A DNA stretch of 64,000 nucleotides from Ehretia macrophylla (Eukaryota; Streptophyta; Magnoliopsida; Boraginales; Ehretiaceae): positions 80,127,825 to 80,191,824 of the forward strand of contig CM075764.1 in NCBI GenBank assembly GCA_037974665.1, given 5' to 3'. Both the position numbers and the translations under genes were made by a program. The notes under the pieces are model-generated. The model saw only the letters and a list, made by a program, of their open reading frames with translations, was not told the origin of the DNA and made no database searches. This document shows, one piece after another, positions 34,103 through 47,172 of the stretch (its first letter is position 1; each line of letters starts with the position of its first letter).

Positions 34103-36383
34103 TGAAAGGATCGGTTCTCGAAAACGTGCGATTCACAACATAAAAGAGTTAAAGCGGAAGCGTTGAGCGTTTTAAAATTTTCAACATTAACTTTTGTAAT
34201 CACATGTATTTCCAAAGTAAAGACCATGGTAATCAACATGCAACATATAATATATCAAATATACTATAAAGTAATCGAGAAGTAAAACGGCATACCTCCC
34301 GTTTATAGCTGAGTGAATGTGGAACCACGACGGAGAAGCCTTCTTCACACATGCAATGGCTCTAGATCAAAATACACAAGCATCCAATAGTTATTACTAC
34401 AAACTAAGTTAATGAGCAAGATACTTAGTAGTAGAAATAAGCTTATATAAAAGAATAACACTTATCTTTTTGCGTGCTTTGGAAGAGAGCATCAAGGAAG
34501 AAGATATAGTTCTCATCTTGTAGATAGCATGGACTAGCCTCCTTTACAAGTGTAAAGGTCATAGATCGAAACACACGAGCATCCAATGGCAAATACCACC
34601 AACCAGTATATGTGCTAGCTTCTCGGTGATAGATGTAAACTTATATATTGATAGAAAAGCAAGAGAAAATTTCCTCCTACTTTTCTCTACTATGGCCGAA
34701 AACACCATAGGAGAAAGGAGAGGATTTTTCTTGCTCATGTTTGTGTGTCTTGGCCGAAAAAACAACAACAAAAAGAGTAGAATAGTTGGCCTTTATATAG
34801 AGTCTTGAGTTGTGTAGGATTGTGGCATGTTATGTCTTCTCAAGACATCATTCTTTTGCCAAATGTCAAACATGTATATATATATCCAAGCCAACTTATT
34901 CTTTGTCTTTTTGTGCAACTTGTTGTTTGTCTTTTAGTGCAAGTTGTCTTTTGTCCTTTTGTGTTTTGTCTTTTAGTGTAAGTTGTTGTTTGTCTTTTAG
35001 TGAAGACAAACATTAATTAATTCTAAACCCCTTTAGAATAATTAATTGAAGATTGACCCCTCAATCTATTTGCACTCAAGCCCCCAATACTTTTTAGTAT
35101 TTACACTTTGACCCCAAAAACTTTCAAAAATTACGATTTTGGCCCACTTAACCGTTAATGGCCAAAATAACACCGTTAACACTTTAACATGTTTCCAACT
35201 CAGTATTTGCACTTTGATCCCAATACTTTCAGTATTTGTACTTTGGCCCCAATACTTTCAGTATTTACACTTTTGGCCCGCTTAACTGTTAACGTCCAAA
35301 ATAAACAACGTTAACTCTTTAACGTATTTCCAACTTAATATCAAGCTCGTTAATTGCCTTATTCTTGATGCTCTTTTTGTGTGTGACTTTCTGGATTCAT
35401 TACCGTATAGCGATGAGGGACTATTAAATGCTTTTAATCTATTCCGAGAATGTCTCCGTCATTCTTCAGAATACCCTCATGCTCAAGAGTTACGTCTAGC
35501 AACATATGCGCATTATGACAATTTATACAGTAATGAAGTCCAACTTTTATGAATCTATTTATAGTCGCGAATTAGCGTGCAGTCCAATCCTTCCATCAAA
35601 TATGTCCCGATTGTTGTGGAGACCATGCTACGATTAAGTCCACTAAACGATTCTATGCATAGATCTATTCGGTGGAATAAGAGATGACACCTATGAAACC
35701 CTTTCCATCATTCCATCTGTTATATGCCCCGGCCAAGGACTTCCTCAATCAACCGAAATAAGATCGCATAGGACATCGCCTCACGTCGGAGGTTAACGGA
35801 TCCTATCTTAACAATTACCTGTCAGTTCATACTATAAAGCTAAAATGCGAAAAGCCATAACCCACCTTTTGGAAGACGGGTATTGTCCAAATGCAGTATT
35901 TAGCCCCTGATATAACCAACAGCCGTAATTTCTCAAGTCAAATGATTAATTTGCACAATTCGCAACGAATAACAAACTATTAATCCAAAGTCATGTAGTT
36001 TTGTTATTCTAGTCACATTCAGTGATTCGTTCAACTAACAATCACCCATATGTAAGTTAGTTGCATCCCTATGCTATTATGGCACAAGGCTCACCATCCT
36101 TTATCATTAACATCTCTATGTTAATCAAAGGTAACTTACATAAGATAGCTCGTACTTGATTATTCTAGTCCCGATCGAATAATCTGAGGGCTATGAAGCA
36201 TTTTGAATGTTTATCATATCGAAGAAATATATATTAAGGACACATTCATATAATAGGAATGGCGGAGAATATGAACATAAAAAACAAGTCAATATGTAAA
36301 TAAATATATAGACGTAAATGCCATTAGGTACAAGTTAATGCCAAAAATATCCCAAAATAGGTCATCTAACCATATCTCCAACA
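34103..36383 (-). repeat. Copia family-A 5' LTR, 2281 bp
   Basis: On the minus strand it begins TGTTGGAGATATGG and ends CGATCCTTTCA, followed by the primer site. It is the reference for the A copies at 12879, 38296, 45194, 46036 and 49831. It contains repeated AAGTATTGGGGCCAAAGT-like segments (35085-35300), a likely TATA box in CTCTATATAAAGG (about 34791-34803) and a downstream untranslated region. Its start abuts a broken RNase H domain at 36384. Confidence 0.9.
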
Positions 36384-37137
36384 GTAATTGGCTGCTTGGA
36401 ACTTTTCCAACTTATTGCTCTTCCATTACAAACAAACACAAATCCGGATCTAGACTTTCTATCATCCGTATCAAATTGAAAATCTGAATTTGTGTACCCA
36501 TCTATTCGGAGTTCTCCTCCTCCATAAATCAATGCAAGGTCCTTAGTCCTTTGCAAGTACTTAATAATATGCTTCACTGCCATCCAGTGTTCTTCTCCTG
36601 GATCGGACTGATATCTGCTTACAAGGCTTACAACATATGCAATATCAGGCCTCGTACATAGAATGGCATACATGAGACTGCCAACAACCGAAGCATAAGG
36701 CATACGTTCCATACGTTGCATTTCATCTTCGGACTTGGGAGACATGTTCTTAGAAAGATGTATTTCATGCCAGATAGGCAGAAGACCTTTCTTAGAACTC
36801 TCCATATTGAATTTCTTCAATACTCACTCTATGTACAAACTTTGAGACAAGCCAATCAATCTTTTTGTTCTATATCTATAGACATGAATCCCTAAGATAT
36901 AAGAGGCTTCTCCCAGATCTTTCATGGAGAACTTGTTGTTTAACCAAATTTTAGTGGACATTATCTATCCAACATCATTTCCCAACAGAAGGTTCATCAT
37001 CATTTCTAATGAAACCAATCTCTTTGATCTTATTATTAAATCTGATGTTCCAAGAACGAGAGGCTTGTTTTAGACCATATATTGATCTCTTCAGCTTACA
37101 CACTTGATCTTTATTGGATTTAAAACCTTCAGTGTAA
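36384..37137 (-). pseudogene. Copia RT-RNase H remnant
   Basis: In minus-strand order: EGFKSNKDQVCKLKRSIYGL and KQASRSWN (RT), a damaged YVDD region, then after frameshifts the open frame 36820-36384 with PYASVVGSLMYAILCTRPDI, YQSDPGEEHW, DTDDRKSRSGFVF and ISWKSSKQPITV. RNase H stops exactly at the family-A LTR start; the expected STTEAEY segment does not follow. RT is also cut at its upstream end (37137). This is a dead fragment, possibly the 3' end of a family-A relative. Confidence 0.92.
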
Positions 37138-37937
37138 AATCCCACAGGCATTCATGCATCTATTTAAATGAGTTATAAGTATTATTGTGCGCTTGTATTA
37201 TCTTACTTACCTTCACGGACTTCTTTGTGCATTTACCTACTTTTACTTGCATTAAGTATTAGATAAAGTAGACATTAGTTAAATATCTTTTAATGCAGAT
37301 ATATCTTAAATGTTTACTAGGTGCAATAGAAATAAGTTAGAAACTAAGTTAGAGTTATAGGAGTTAAGTAGAGTAACTTTGGGGTAACATTGCAAATATT
37401 AGAAAACTTTGGGACCAAAGTTCAATTAACTAAACTTTGACTTAGATACTAATTAAACTACATGGGACTAGGATTAGCTTATAAACTACACTTGACACAC
37501 CTGGCTATAGGAAGAAAAGTAAAAGGGAAGAATTACAAAGCTAGAAAACACTTGGGGTCAAATAACAAAACTTATAAATTTTTGGGGTCAACTTGCAATT
37601 ATGAAAAATTATACTTGGACACCAATTAATCGCTTTAAATCAAGAATTAACTCTCCAAAATTCCATTAGAACCCTAAGACTATAAGAAATTAGAAAAGAA
37701 AGTCAAGATCAAGAGCTCTTTAAGAATTAGGGGCAAAAGTGGAGACTTTGGAACTTTCGGGGTCAAAATTGTAATTATGAGAACTAATACTTGGAGACCA
37801 AGTTTGGCATTTTAAACTGGATATCGCATACACTAAATCGTACAAGGAACACCCCGGTCGAATTAGAGAGGAAACAGAGAAACTTTTACATTTTAGAAAA
37901 CACGATGTGTTGATTATCAAAACTTACAAACTTTAGG
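37138..37937. other. Unassigned non-coding stretch, LTR-like
   Basis: AT-rich sequence with phrases such as GGGGTCAAAATTGTAATTATG, similar in style to the GGGGTCAAAGTGTAAATACT segments in family-A LTRs. No ends or coding region were found. It is probably a retroelement remnant. Confidence 0.4.
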
Positions 37938-40682
37938 TGTAAGGCCCGGCACAAGACCACATGTGCATATAGATCATATCATACATAATTAAATCATTTT
38001 ATGTGCTTTTATGCCAATTTATGTGCAATTATCTCGATTTACGTGCATTCCATCGTTTAACGTGCATTTGAGTAATTGATATCATGTGGCTAGTAATTGA
38101 AACCAACTAAGTTCAATAGCTAACTAGAATAATTGAATTAGAACCAAAGCAATTAGAAATAAAGATAGATTGACATGCTAGTAAATAACCTTCTAGTTAG
38201 GAGGGCAACTTATGCAATTAAATGTTAGATATTTTATCATCCACATACACTATTCTATCCTAGGCACAAAACACATACAACACACACACAATCAGCCCAT
38301 AACATCACTATGTTAATCAAAGGTTATTAACATATGATAACCCGTACTCGATTATTCTAGTCCCGGTTGAATAATCTGAAGGGCTATGAATCGTTTCTTA
38401 ATGCTTATCATATCGAAGAGAAAGTGCAAAATATTATAAACCCTTTTAGAACATTTATCTTCTCAGATATCCTAAAAATAACATTGTGTATAAAACACAA
38501 AAGCATATTCTTATTAAACCCTAATAAGGTCATCTCAAACTTTAGCATTAGGGCTACGACGTCTTTTATGAATCCATTTAACTATCGAGAATTAGCGTGC
38601 TGTCTGATCCTTTTGCTACGAGTGCCCCGATCGGGAAAGGACTATGAAATGGTTAAGCCCACATCCAATACTATGTATAAATCTGAATCGGTGAAATGAG
38701 AGATGACTACCATGGAAAAACTCATTTCCATCACTTCATACTCGCCTTGGCCAAGGATTCCTCGTTTACCAACCAATCTCAGATACCATAGGATATCGCC
38801 TCAAGCCGGAGGTTAACAGATCCTATCTTGGCAATTACCTGGTTCATACCACAAGACTAAAACGCGAAAGACTGTAACCCACCTTATGGAAGACGGGTAT
38901 TGTCCAGACGCAGTATTTAGCCCCTCACATAATCGACAGCTGCAATTTTTCAAGTCTGAGGATTAATTTGCACAATTCTCAACTAAATAGTAAACTATTA
39001 ACCTGAAATCATGTAATTCACTATTTATTGTCACATTCAATGATCCGTTCACAGATGATCACTCATATGTTTATTAGTCCACATCATTATGCTATTTTGG
39101 CACTTCGCACGCCATCATTTATCATTAACATCACTATGTTAATCAAAGGTAATAACATATGATAACCCGTACTCGATTATTCTAGTCCCGATTGAATAAT
39201 CTGAAGGGCTATGAATCGATTCTCAATGCTTATCATATCGAAGAGAAAGTGCGAAATATCTTAAACTCTTTTAGAACATTTCTCTTCTCGGATAGGCATT
39301 AGGGACATATTCATATCGAAGCGGAGAATATGAACATCATACAAATATTATCGTCTATAAAACACGTAAACATATTCTTATTAAATCCTAATAAAGTCAT
39401 CTCAAACTTTAGCATTAGGGCATATCCCCAACAGTCTATAGTGTGGGAGCATGATCAGAGCTACGTGCATGAGAGTGGCCTCTTTTGTCACTTCTCACTT
39501 ACGTGCATCTAGTGTAATCAAATGATAAGTGCTTCAACGTGGCTATGTGTTATGTGTTATAAGCTGTCTCAAGTGAACAAACAAGAGCTAACGAGAATTC
39601 TAGCATTTTCGCGTTTTCATGGTTGCAACCATTGCGTTTCGTGTTTCGAGTGTACTCTCGCTTGGACCCTATGTCCTTGGAGAATCACTCTCGGGTGTAC
39701 CATCACTTGAACCCTATGTTCTTGGATAATCACCCGTGTTAGCGTTTTCATGCGTAACTCTCGCTTGGGCCCTATGTCGGTAGAGAGTTAATAGCGTTTC
39801 CCTTTTCAAAAGTGTCTAGCTAGTGTTGTTAATGCTTAAGTGTTTATCATGATAATGTAGCTTATATGCGCAGTTTATAATATTAGTATAATGCTTGATG
39901 CTTATCATGTTGAATGTTACTTTTCAGCATAGTATATAATGAAGTTATAATGCTAACACCTGCCTTATGTGCATTGCATGAAAAGGTTTTCAAAAGTTCC
40001 CCGTTTATCGCCTCCCTCACTGAGTGTACATGTACTATATGTTCACCCCTCCTTTCTAACACTTACAGGTAAGGCATGACCCGTTTCTCCGGAGTCTGAG
40101 GAGGAAGAGGCTCGAGAGTCTACTTGATTCCTTGCTACTAGCTTAAATTTAATGTTGCATGTGTAATTGTAAATGTTTATGTTATTCTTTTGGGGCCTGC
40201 TTGTCTTGTTTATTTTAGTTGGTTGTAATGAACAAAACTATAAAAAGGCTTACCTAGAGTTAGTGGTTTGTAATAGCTTTTAATGTTTGCTCTTTGATTA
40301 GTTAGCTTGCATGATTGTTTGATCGAAGTTAAGGTTGGTTGTTGGACTTAAAATCTAAGAAAGTGAAGTAGAAAAGATTATAGTGGTATGATAAGTGAAA
40401 TTATAATCATAGTAATTCAATAGCCAAGGTAAGTGCACGCTTGTATGCTTTAATTTTGCTAAGTAGAAAAGCTTGGATGGCCTTAGAAACTTGAGTATAA
40501 TATCATATGAATGTTATTTTTTTTTTGTGGTTCAATTCTTCTGAGTACAGATATGTGGTTAGTCCAATAAACAAAGGAGACTCTGTCTGTTTTTTCTCGT
40601 TTTTCGTGCCCAGGGTTAGGGTCGGGTTAATGCTAGTGGAGTGAATAGGAGTACTGGCTCCATGAGGGGTCGGGGCGTGACA
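37938..40682 (+). repeat. Long gypsy LTR (plus), with nested copia LTR
   Basis: It begins TGTAAGGCCCGGC and ends GGGGTCGGGGCGTGACA. It shares TTTACGTGCATT subrepeats just inside the start and the CCTCCCTCACTGAGTGTAC block (about 40009) with the other long gypsy LTRs. Without the nested copia piece (38296-39433) it is about 1.6 kb. No primer site follows at 40683 and no TSD is apparent, so it may be truncated or rearranged. Confidence 0.7.
38296..39433 (-). repeat. Rearranged copia family-A LTR with duplicated 5' part
   Basis: On the minus strand it starts TGTTGGGGATATGCCC (39433) and matches family A. The first about 260-290 bp occur twice: at 39433-39140 and again at 38560-38300, fused to the middle of the LTR at about 38562. 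This indicates recombination between two copies. The 3' half of the LTR is absent. Confidence 0.8.
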
Positions 40683-42020
40683 GGTATGACTAGTTGGAAC
40701 GTGCGTATACAATACAGAATCTATGTCGTCGAGTGACGGAGTAATCATTCCCTCGTGATTATCTGGCAGATCATCCAAGTCTAAACTTTGTGACCCAAGA
40801 GGTATATTGGATATCTGGTCAAGTGTTTCGTATCCAGAGGATGGTTACTCCAAGGATTTAGATGTGTCAAGGAGAAGATGTAATCAAGTAAGAGATAGTA
40901 CAATTAAAGTCTTTATTAATTGTGAGTGTCATATGGAAGGGTATTTTGGTTATCTATCTTAGTAGGTCAAAGACAAAGGTTGTACGTAGTATGGCAAGCT
41001 TCTGTGAACAACAGTATTCATCTTGGAGTGTAGCCATGTCTTTTTAGTGGAATAAATCAAGGTTGAAAAGTCTAAATGTGATATGGGGATAGCAGGGGCA
41101 TTTTGGTCTTTTTTGTAGCCAAGTTGTTTATGTCTTTTGGTCCGCTTTATAGCCTACTTCCTTTAAGATGTTAAAATTTTCTAGCTATTTCTTATGTGCC
41201 TAAGAGTTGCTAAATTTAGACTCCAAATGCAACTATGATTCCTATTTAGGAAAGATCTTCCAATTTTGGTAATGGAAGTTCCTGATTGGAATTGTTGAGC
41301 TCAATTTGGAATTTAAGTATAATTAATTTAGCAATATGATGCAAGGAGAAGTGAGAAAGACATATGCCCCTTCCTAAATGTGTGGAAGTAGCGTGTGAAG
41401 GTGGTGGAGTTATGTTGGAGTGTGTATAGTTGATTTGAAATGAACTACTTGTAGTTTAAGGTGCATAGGAGTGTTTTAAGAGTTTTCTACTTGGATTTTG
41501 AAACTACTATATCCTATTTCTACTTGGATTAACTACTCTAACTTTTTCACATCTATATAAAGGGGTCACTTCCACCTCTCCTTTACACACATACTCACAC
41601 GTGAGAAGCAAGAGAAAAAAACTTCCTCTCCTTTTTCTCTTACACATTGAAAGCTAGAAAGGTAGGAAAAAGAATCTCACAATTCTTAATATCATCTTTG
41701 AGCAAGGAGGAAGATTATAGAGAAGAAGATCAAGAGGTGCTCTTTATCCCTTAGGCATGTAGATCTTCTTAGAGCAAGTTTGAGGCTAAATCTTGTGTTT
41801 TTCGTTTAGTTCATAAGCTAACGAATTCAGGTAACAAACTTTACTACTTGCTGAATTTTGATTTCTACATAATTATAATACACATGCTAGTTATGTTTAT
41901 GTAATTGTTCTTCTTAGAATTATATGATTTGATCCTAGATGAGCATGCTATTATATTTCTATAGCATTATGAATTTTTAAAACCTTAACTATATCTAGGT
42001 AGCATGCACCTTCATGTTCC
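40683..42020 (+). repeat. Family-D repeat, left arm of a long inverted repeat
   Basis: LTR-like sequence with a TATA box (TATATAA at 41554-41560, before AGGGGTCACT). It is homologous in opposite orientation to 44346-45193, 49714-49830, 52191-52340 and 63885-64000. The innermost 20 bp (GGTAGCATGCACCTTCATGT, near 41999) match the right arm perfectly; divergence is greater further out. A minus-strand protein-like stretch lies in 40860-40690 (SLDLDDLPDNHEGMITPSL), which I do not recognise. Confidence 0.72.
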
Positions 42021-42059
42021 ACCTTAGCTAGACCTAAGAGAGCTCGCTAATGATCTTCA

Positions 42060-43971
42060 TTTCCTCCCAGATCTGAGCCTTGAATGCCACGTCAAAGATA
42101 CCATCGGAAAGGCTTTGCTAGATGCACAACTTCTCAAGGATCTTTACCCTTTTTCCCAGTTAAGCCTTGAGGTCGGTGATAATGACGACATCTTCATCCA
42201 AGCCTAAGGCACAAGATAACATGTGCTCTTGAAGCGCTCACTTGTACTCTTCAGCCTTTTAATTGGCCTTATTCACTGATAAGGCCAAACGAAAGTCAAG
42301 CTGGCCATGGATGACCAAAGCTTTATGGAACTTTAGAGAAGGGGAAGTGGAAAAAAACAATAAAAAGTGAATACCTCATAAATAGCTTCGCATACTTCTT
42401 GACTAGTTATGTCTGCAATCAGGTCTTGGGCTTAGACCTTCATAGATTCTCTACTAGAAGCAGAAATTTCAAGCTCGTCATTCTTGTGGAAACGATAAGG
42501 GATAGATTTGCCTCGTGCTTTGAGACAACAAGGTCATAGTGGGCTGAGAGGCTGCAAAGGTTGGCGTTCCTCTCCGTCTAGCTCACCAATGGTAGGGATA
42601 TAGATAGGAGGACCACCAACATTAAGAGAAGGAAGGGTGGATAATGGAAGTGGGGCCCCGATTTTCGCTGCCATAACAGCGGGCTCAACAGAGGTTGGCA
42701 ACGTGTCACTTTGATCCTTGCCCTTAGCAAAAACGTCATCATGGGCTGAGGGCTCCTCAATAGCAGGTTCCTTAAGGGGAACAGAAACCCCTGTAGACTC
42801 CCTAGGGGGAGAAGAACCCTCAAAAGGGTAGACCTCCAAGATTTGGACCTCATTGTCATCTCTAATGGTCCTAGGCTTCTTCCGAGAAGTCTAAAGGCTT
42901 CCAACATTGGCTAAGGCTTTATTCTGATGTCTCTTCTCATGCCTTTCACGATAGGCTGTAGCAAGTAGGTCAAACATTCACAACTATCAAGAACAAGAAA
43001 CAAAAGACATAAGTATAGAGCAAATGTGCAAAGAAATAATACCAGAGATCGGGGATTGAGACATTAAACCAATGAAGATGGGGCCTCGATAGCAGGGTCC
43101 TTGGGACTAAGGAAGAGTCCACAATTAGCCAATTTTTTAGAAGTAAGCAACTCCACTGCTTTAGAAGGAATAACCCCCTTCAAAGCTTTGACCACCCGGG
43201 TTTCAACCTTTAACAAGTTAGAAAGATCATGGGATGAGTCAAGAGGGACAAACCAGATGCTGCGGACTTCCTAACTAGCCTCTAAACTTACATAAAGTAC
43301 TTGTGATACAACCCCTTGTTGTTATCTAGTATACCTATAACCAGGGGGTCATGGGAAGTTGCAAAATAGTGCCACCTAAAGGTCTTATCGGTGGTTATTA
43401 AGAGTGTGATAATGGAGGAAAATGTTGGAGGTCGGAAGGTGGCCTAGATCTTGGAGAAAGATGTAAAAGCCTACCATAAGCCTCCAACCGTTGGTGATGA
43501 TCTATCTCGGGCAAACTTGGTAATAATTTAGGATGTCTACGATATACGAGAGGAAAGGAAGACGACAAACAATAAAGGGCTCGTGGTAAAAAATCACATC
43601 TGTAGAGCCAAGGCCTAAAGTAGGCTCATGATGAGTAGGAAGACGAACCTTAAAACCTTTAGGGCTTGCTCTGTTCTCCTTTAAGGAATCTATATCACTA
43701 TCTTGGGTCTAACAATCTCTCTCGTCAGCCCCAAAAATAAGGATACCACCAACCATGGCAGGTCCTTCAAGGTAGTTGACTTAGAAAGACGCTAGGCAGA
43801 CCTAGCTTTGGTGGGGGTTTTTATAGGGGTCATTTTAGTAGAGCTTTTGGCAGTAGGAGGGCATTACGATATAGGTACAATAGCAATGGGCTTAGAGCTT
43901 ACTAGGGGTCGGTCATCAGACCTTACCTCACGAGCCTGCCTAGATCGCTTGTCATCCCATGACCCTGACAT
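42060..43971 (-). pseudogene. Decayed gypsy-type transposon protein (Transposase_28-like)
   Basis: A candidate start at ATG 43971 (MSGSWDDKRSRQAREV) leads into a basic, Ser/Thr-rich N-terminus. Near 43640-43400 it reads GFKVRLPTHHEPTLGLGSTD, then FIVCRLPFLSYIVDILNYYQ, NGWRLMVGFYIFL and PTSNIFLHYHTLNN, a pattern I associate with the plant Putative gypsy type transposon domain (PF04195). A Pro/Ser-rich linker is open at 42839-42534. The end (about 42320-42060) reads as a likely coiled coil, with LGKRVKILEKLC. There are many stops and it is not functional. Its molecular role is unknown in the family. Confidence 0.7.
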
Positions 43972-44345
43972 AATGAAAATAATAAGGATGAAGATGACGT
44001 ACCGAAAAGGAAAAAAAAAAAAAAGACTCTGTGGAAAGCTTGAAAGAACAAATGATGAAGCAGAAGGAAACAGAGAGAGTTTAGAGCTTGTGATGAATGT
44101 GGAGAAAATAAACTAATAAAGGCCTTATTTATAAGGGACCTACATTGTGGTCCACGATCCATGTGCACGAACTTTTTGGGCAACGTGGAATAGATATTGG
44201 GGCGACGTGGATAAAACATGACTGAAAACTCATAAATAGCCAAAAATGGTGGTTACAACGGCCACAGATAACAGTTACAAAAGAAAAACAGTCACACTCC
44301 AGGCCAAAGCAGCAATTTCCACACTCCCAAGAGCTCGGACAACGT

Positions 44346-45193
44346 ACATGAAGGTGCATGCTACCTAGATATACTATGGTGTTTAAAATTTTTAAAGCAT
44401 ATAAACGCAACGGAAACTTGATAGTATTCGTATCTAGGATCAAACTATAAGTTCTAAGATGAATAATCACAAGCACACTAAGAACATGTGTAAGGACAAT
44501 TCATAAAGAATAAATTTCAGCAAATGATAGTTTTGTTACCTTGATTCGTTAGCTTAAGAATCTTAACGAAAAATATAAAACTTGATCACCTTCTTGCTCC
44601 TTGAAGATCTACGTGCCTAGGAGCTCTTAGAAGCTTTTGATCTTCTCATCTATGACCTTCTTTCTTCTCTTAGATGATAAAAAATTATGAGATTCTTCTC
44701 TTGTATGTTCCTAGCCTAAAAAACGTGTGAACTAGCTAGAAAGAGAGAGATATATATATTTTTTATCTTCTATTTTCTCATGAGAGAAAGGTGCGAATTA
44801 TGAAGGTGGAAGATGAACTCTATTTATAGATATAGAATAGCCTTAGTAGTTAATCCAAGCTAAACTAGGATTTGGATTCCCAGCCCATAAACTAATCATG
44901 TGTACCTTGGACTTAGCTAGTCCAATAGCATATTTAATTAAACTACTAGATATTCCAACTCTCATTTCTCTTTTGGATACACGCGTAGACCATGCCTAGG
45001 TGGCCTAGGCATGTGACTTGGCCCATCTTGCTTAGTCCATGTATTATTTTGCTAAATTAATTAATTTCAAGTTTCCAAATTATCCACAACTAATCCAAAT
45101 ATGATATTCTCCTAAATAGGATACTAAGTTGTAATTGGATACTTTAATTTAGCAACTCTAAATACAATAAGCATCTAGGAAACTATAACATAC
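44346..45193 (-). repeat. Family-D repeat, right arm, proximal segment
   Basis: This is the inverted counterpart of 41160-42020. It shares ACATGAAGGTGCATGCTACC, the GATCCTAGAT block, a region around TTCGTTAGCTTAAGAA, and the GCAACTCTA block. A TATA-like CTATTTATAGATATAG (reverse strand) lies near 44822-44836. It continues beyond the solo LTR at 49714. Confidence 0.75.
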
Positions 45194-46035
45194 TATTAGA
45201 GATATGCCCTAATGGTATATATTTGGAAGACATATTTAAGGGCATTTTGACATTAACTTGTACATTTATGGCATTTTAGTCTATATGTTTGTTTACATAT
45301 TGACTTGAAATTGACATTCATATTCTCCATTTTCTTCATATGAATGAGTCTCTATTGTTTATCATTAGAAGAGATGTATTCTAAAAAGGGTGTTTAGAAT
45401 ATGTTGGCTTATCTTTTTATTATGATAGGTACTTAAAATGTTCATAGTCCTCAGATTATTTGATTGGGACTTCAATAATCTATTATGGACTATCACATGT
45501 GCTGTTTACCTTTAATTAACATGGGGATGTTAATGATAAATGATAGTGAGCCACGTGTCATAATAGCATAGGATGCGATTAACAAATATATGAGTGATTA
45601 TTAGTGGAATAGATCATTGAATGTAAGTGAATAACAAATTACATGACTAAGGATTAACAATTTGTTATTCGTTGCGATTGTGCATGTAATCCTTTGACTT
45701 GAGACGTTATGGTTGTCTATGTATTGGGGTTTGATATTAGTTTCAGGACAACACTTGTCTACGTTAACCGAGATGGGTTACGTCCTCTTGTGGTATCATT
45801 TGTCTGGCATTGTGATTGACAGGTAATTGTCAAGATGGAATCCATTAATCTCTGATGTGAAGCGATGTCCTATGTGATCTAGACATGGTATTTAATGAGG
45901 AAATCCTCAGTTGGGGTATGAATGATAGAAAGGTGTTTTTCCATGTGTCATCTCTCATTATACCATTTAAATCTTTGCATAGTGTCGAGTTTATGAACTT
46001 AATCGTATCATGGTTCTTACTAGATGAGATGTTTA

Positions 46036-47103
46036 TGAAAGGGGCCCTAACATTAGATCACGTCTAAGCATGTATCACATGTTATATTCAAGATCTAGAA
46101 AGTTATACATGGATACATAGCTAGGGCCGAATCTACATAAGGCATATTTAGCAAAGATCAACATGCATTCTTTCATATATGTCCATAAACTAGCTAGCAA
46201 ACATCATATATCAACAATACATAATGAAATACTAAGGTCCATAGATAACCTTTTGTAGACAACTATGTAGATGATATAGCTTGAAGTTGGAGCTATGGAG
46301 TCCTTCTAACTTGAAGGGTCTAGTTGGTCCACAAGCATCCAAAGCTCAACCCTATCTTAGAAGAAAATGTGCTAGTATACTTCTAAGATATAAAGCTATA
46401 AATGTGAAGTTGTTCCCAAAATTGCAAAAGCTTGACCATCAATTTGTCATGACCGATTGCACCAAGAGAGAGAAGATGAAGTTGTTCTATCTATTTCTCT
46501 TGTGTGTGTGTCGTGTATATGAGAGGCTTAGAGAGAGAAAAGTTGTCATCTTTTTCATATAATATATGAACTATTATCAAAATGAGCAGCCAATCACAAT
46601 TGCTACCTTTTCATGATAATCCATGCACATCCTAGGATCACAATCATTGCAATTAGATGGCAAGATACAAGTCTTCTCTCTCCTCCTACACTTGGTTGAA
46701 AATGCTAGTGGAAAGAGAGAGAAGATTGTCATCTTTTTATATATTATATAATCTCTATTATATTTAATTGTCTTTATGCATTTAAGAGCCAATCATAATA
46801 TTTCTCTTTCTTGCTTGAATCAACCAAGCCATACCTTGGATTGTGATTACAATCCAAGGGACACCTTTTTCTCTCTCATGACACTTGGCAAAAAGGTTCT
46901 ATCATCAAAAGTAATGGACAAGATTCTTTTGTCTTTATTCAAAAGGTAATCCTATCCAGCCAATTCAAATTCAAATGACTAGGATTGATGACATGGATAA
47001 TCCTACATCTCGCATGCCACATGTCAATACCCAATCATTAATTTGCCTTTTCATTTGATGACTAGGATTGATGACGTGGCATTTCACAAATCTCATCATC
47101 AAA

Positions 47104-47172
<69 letters not shown>

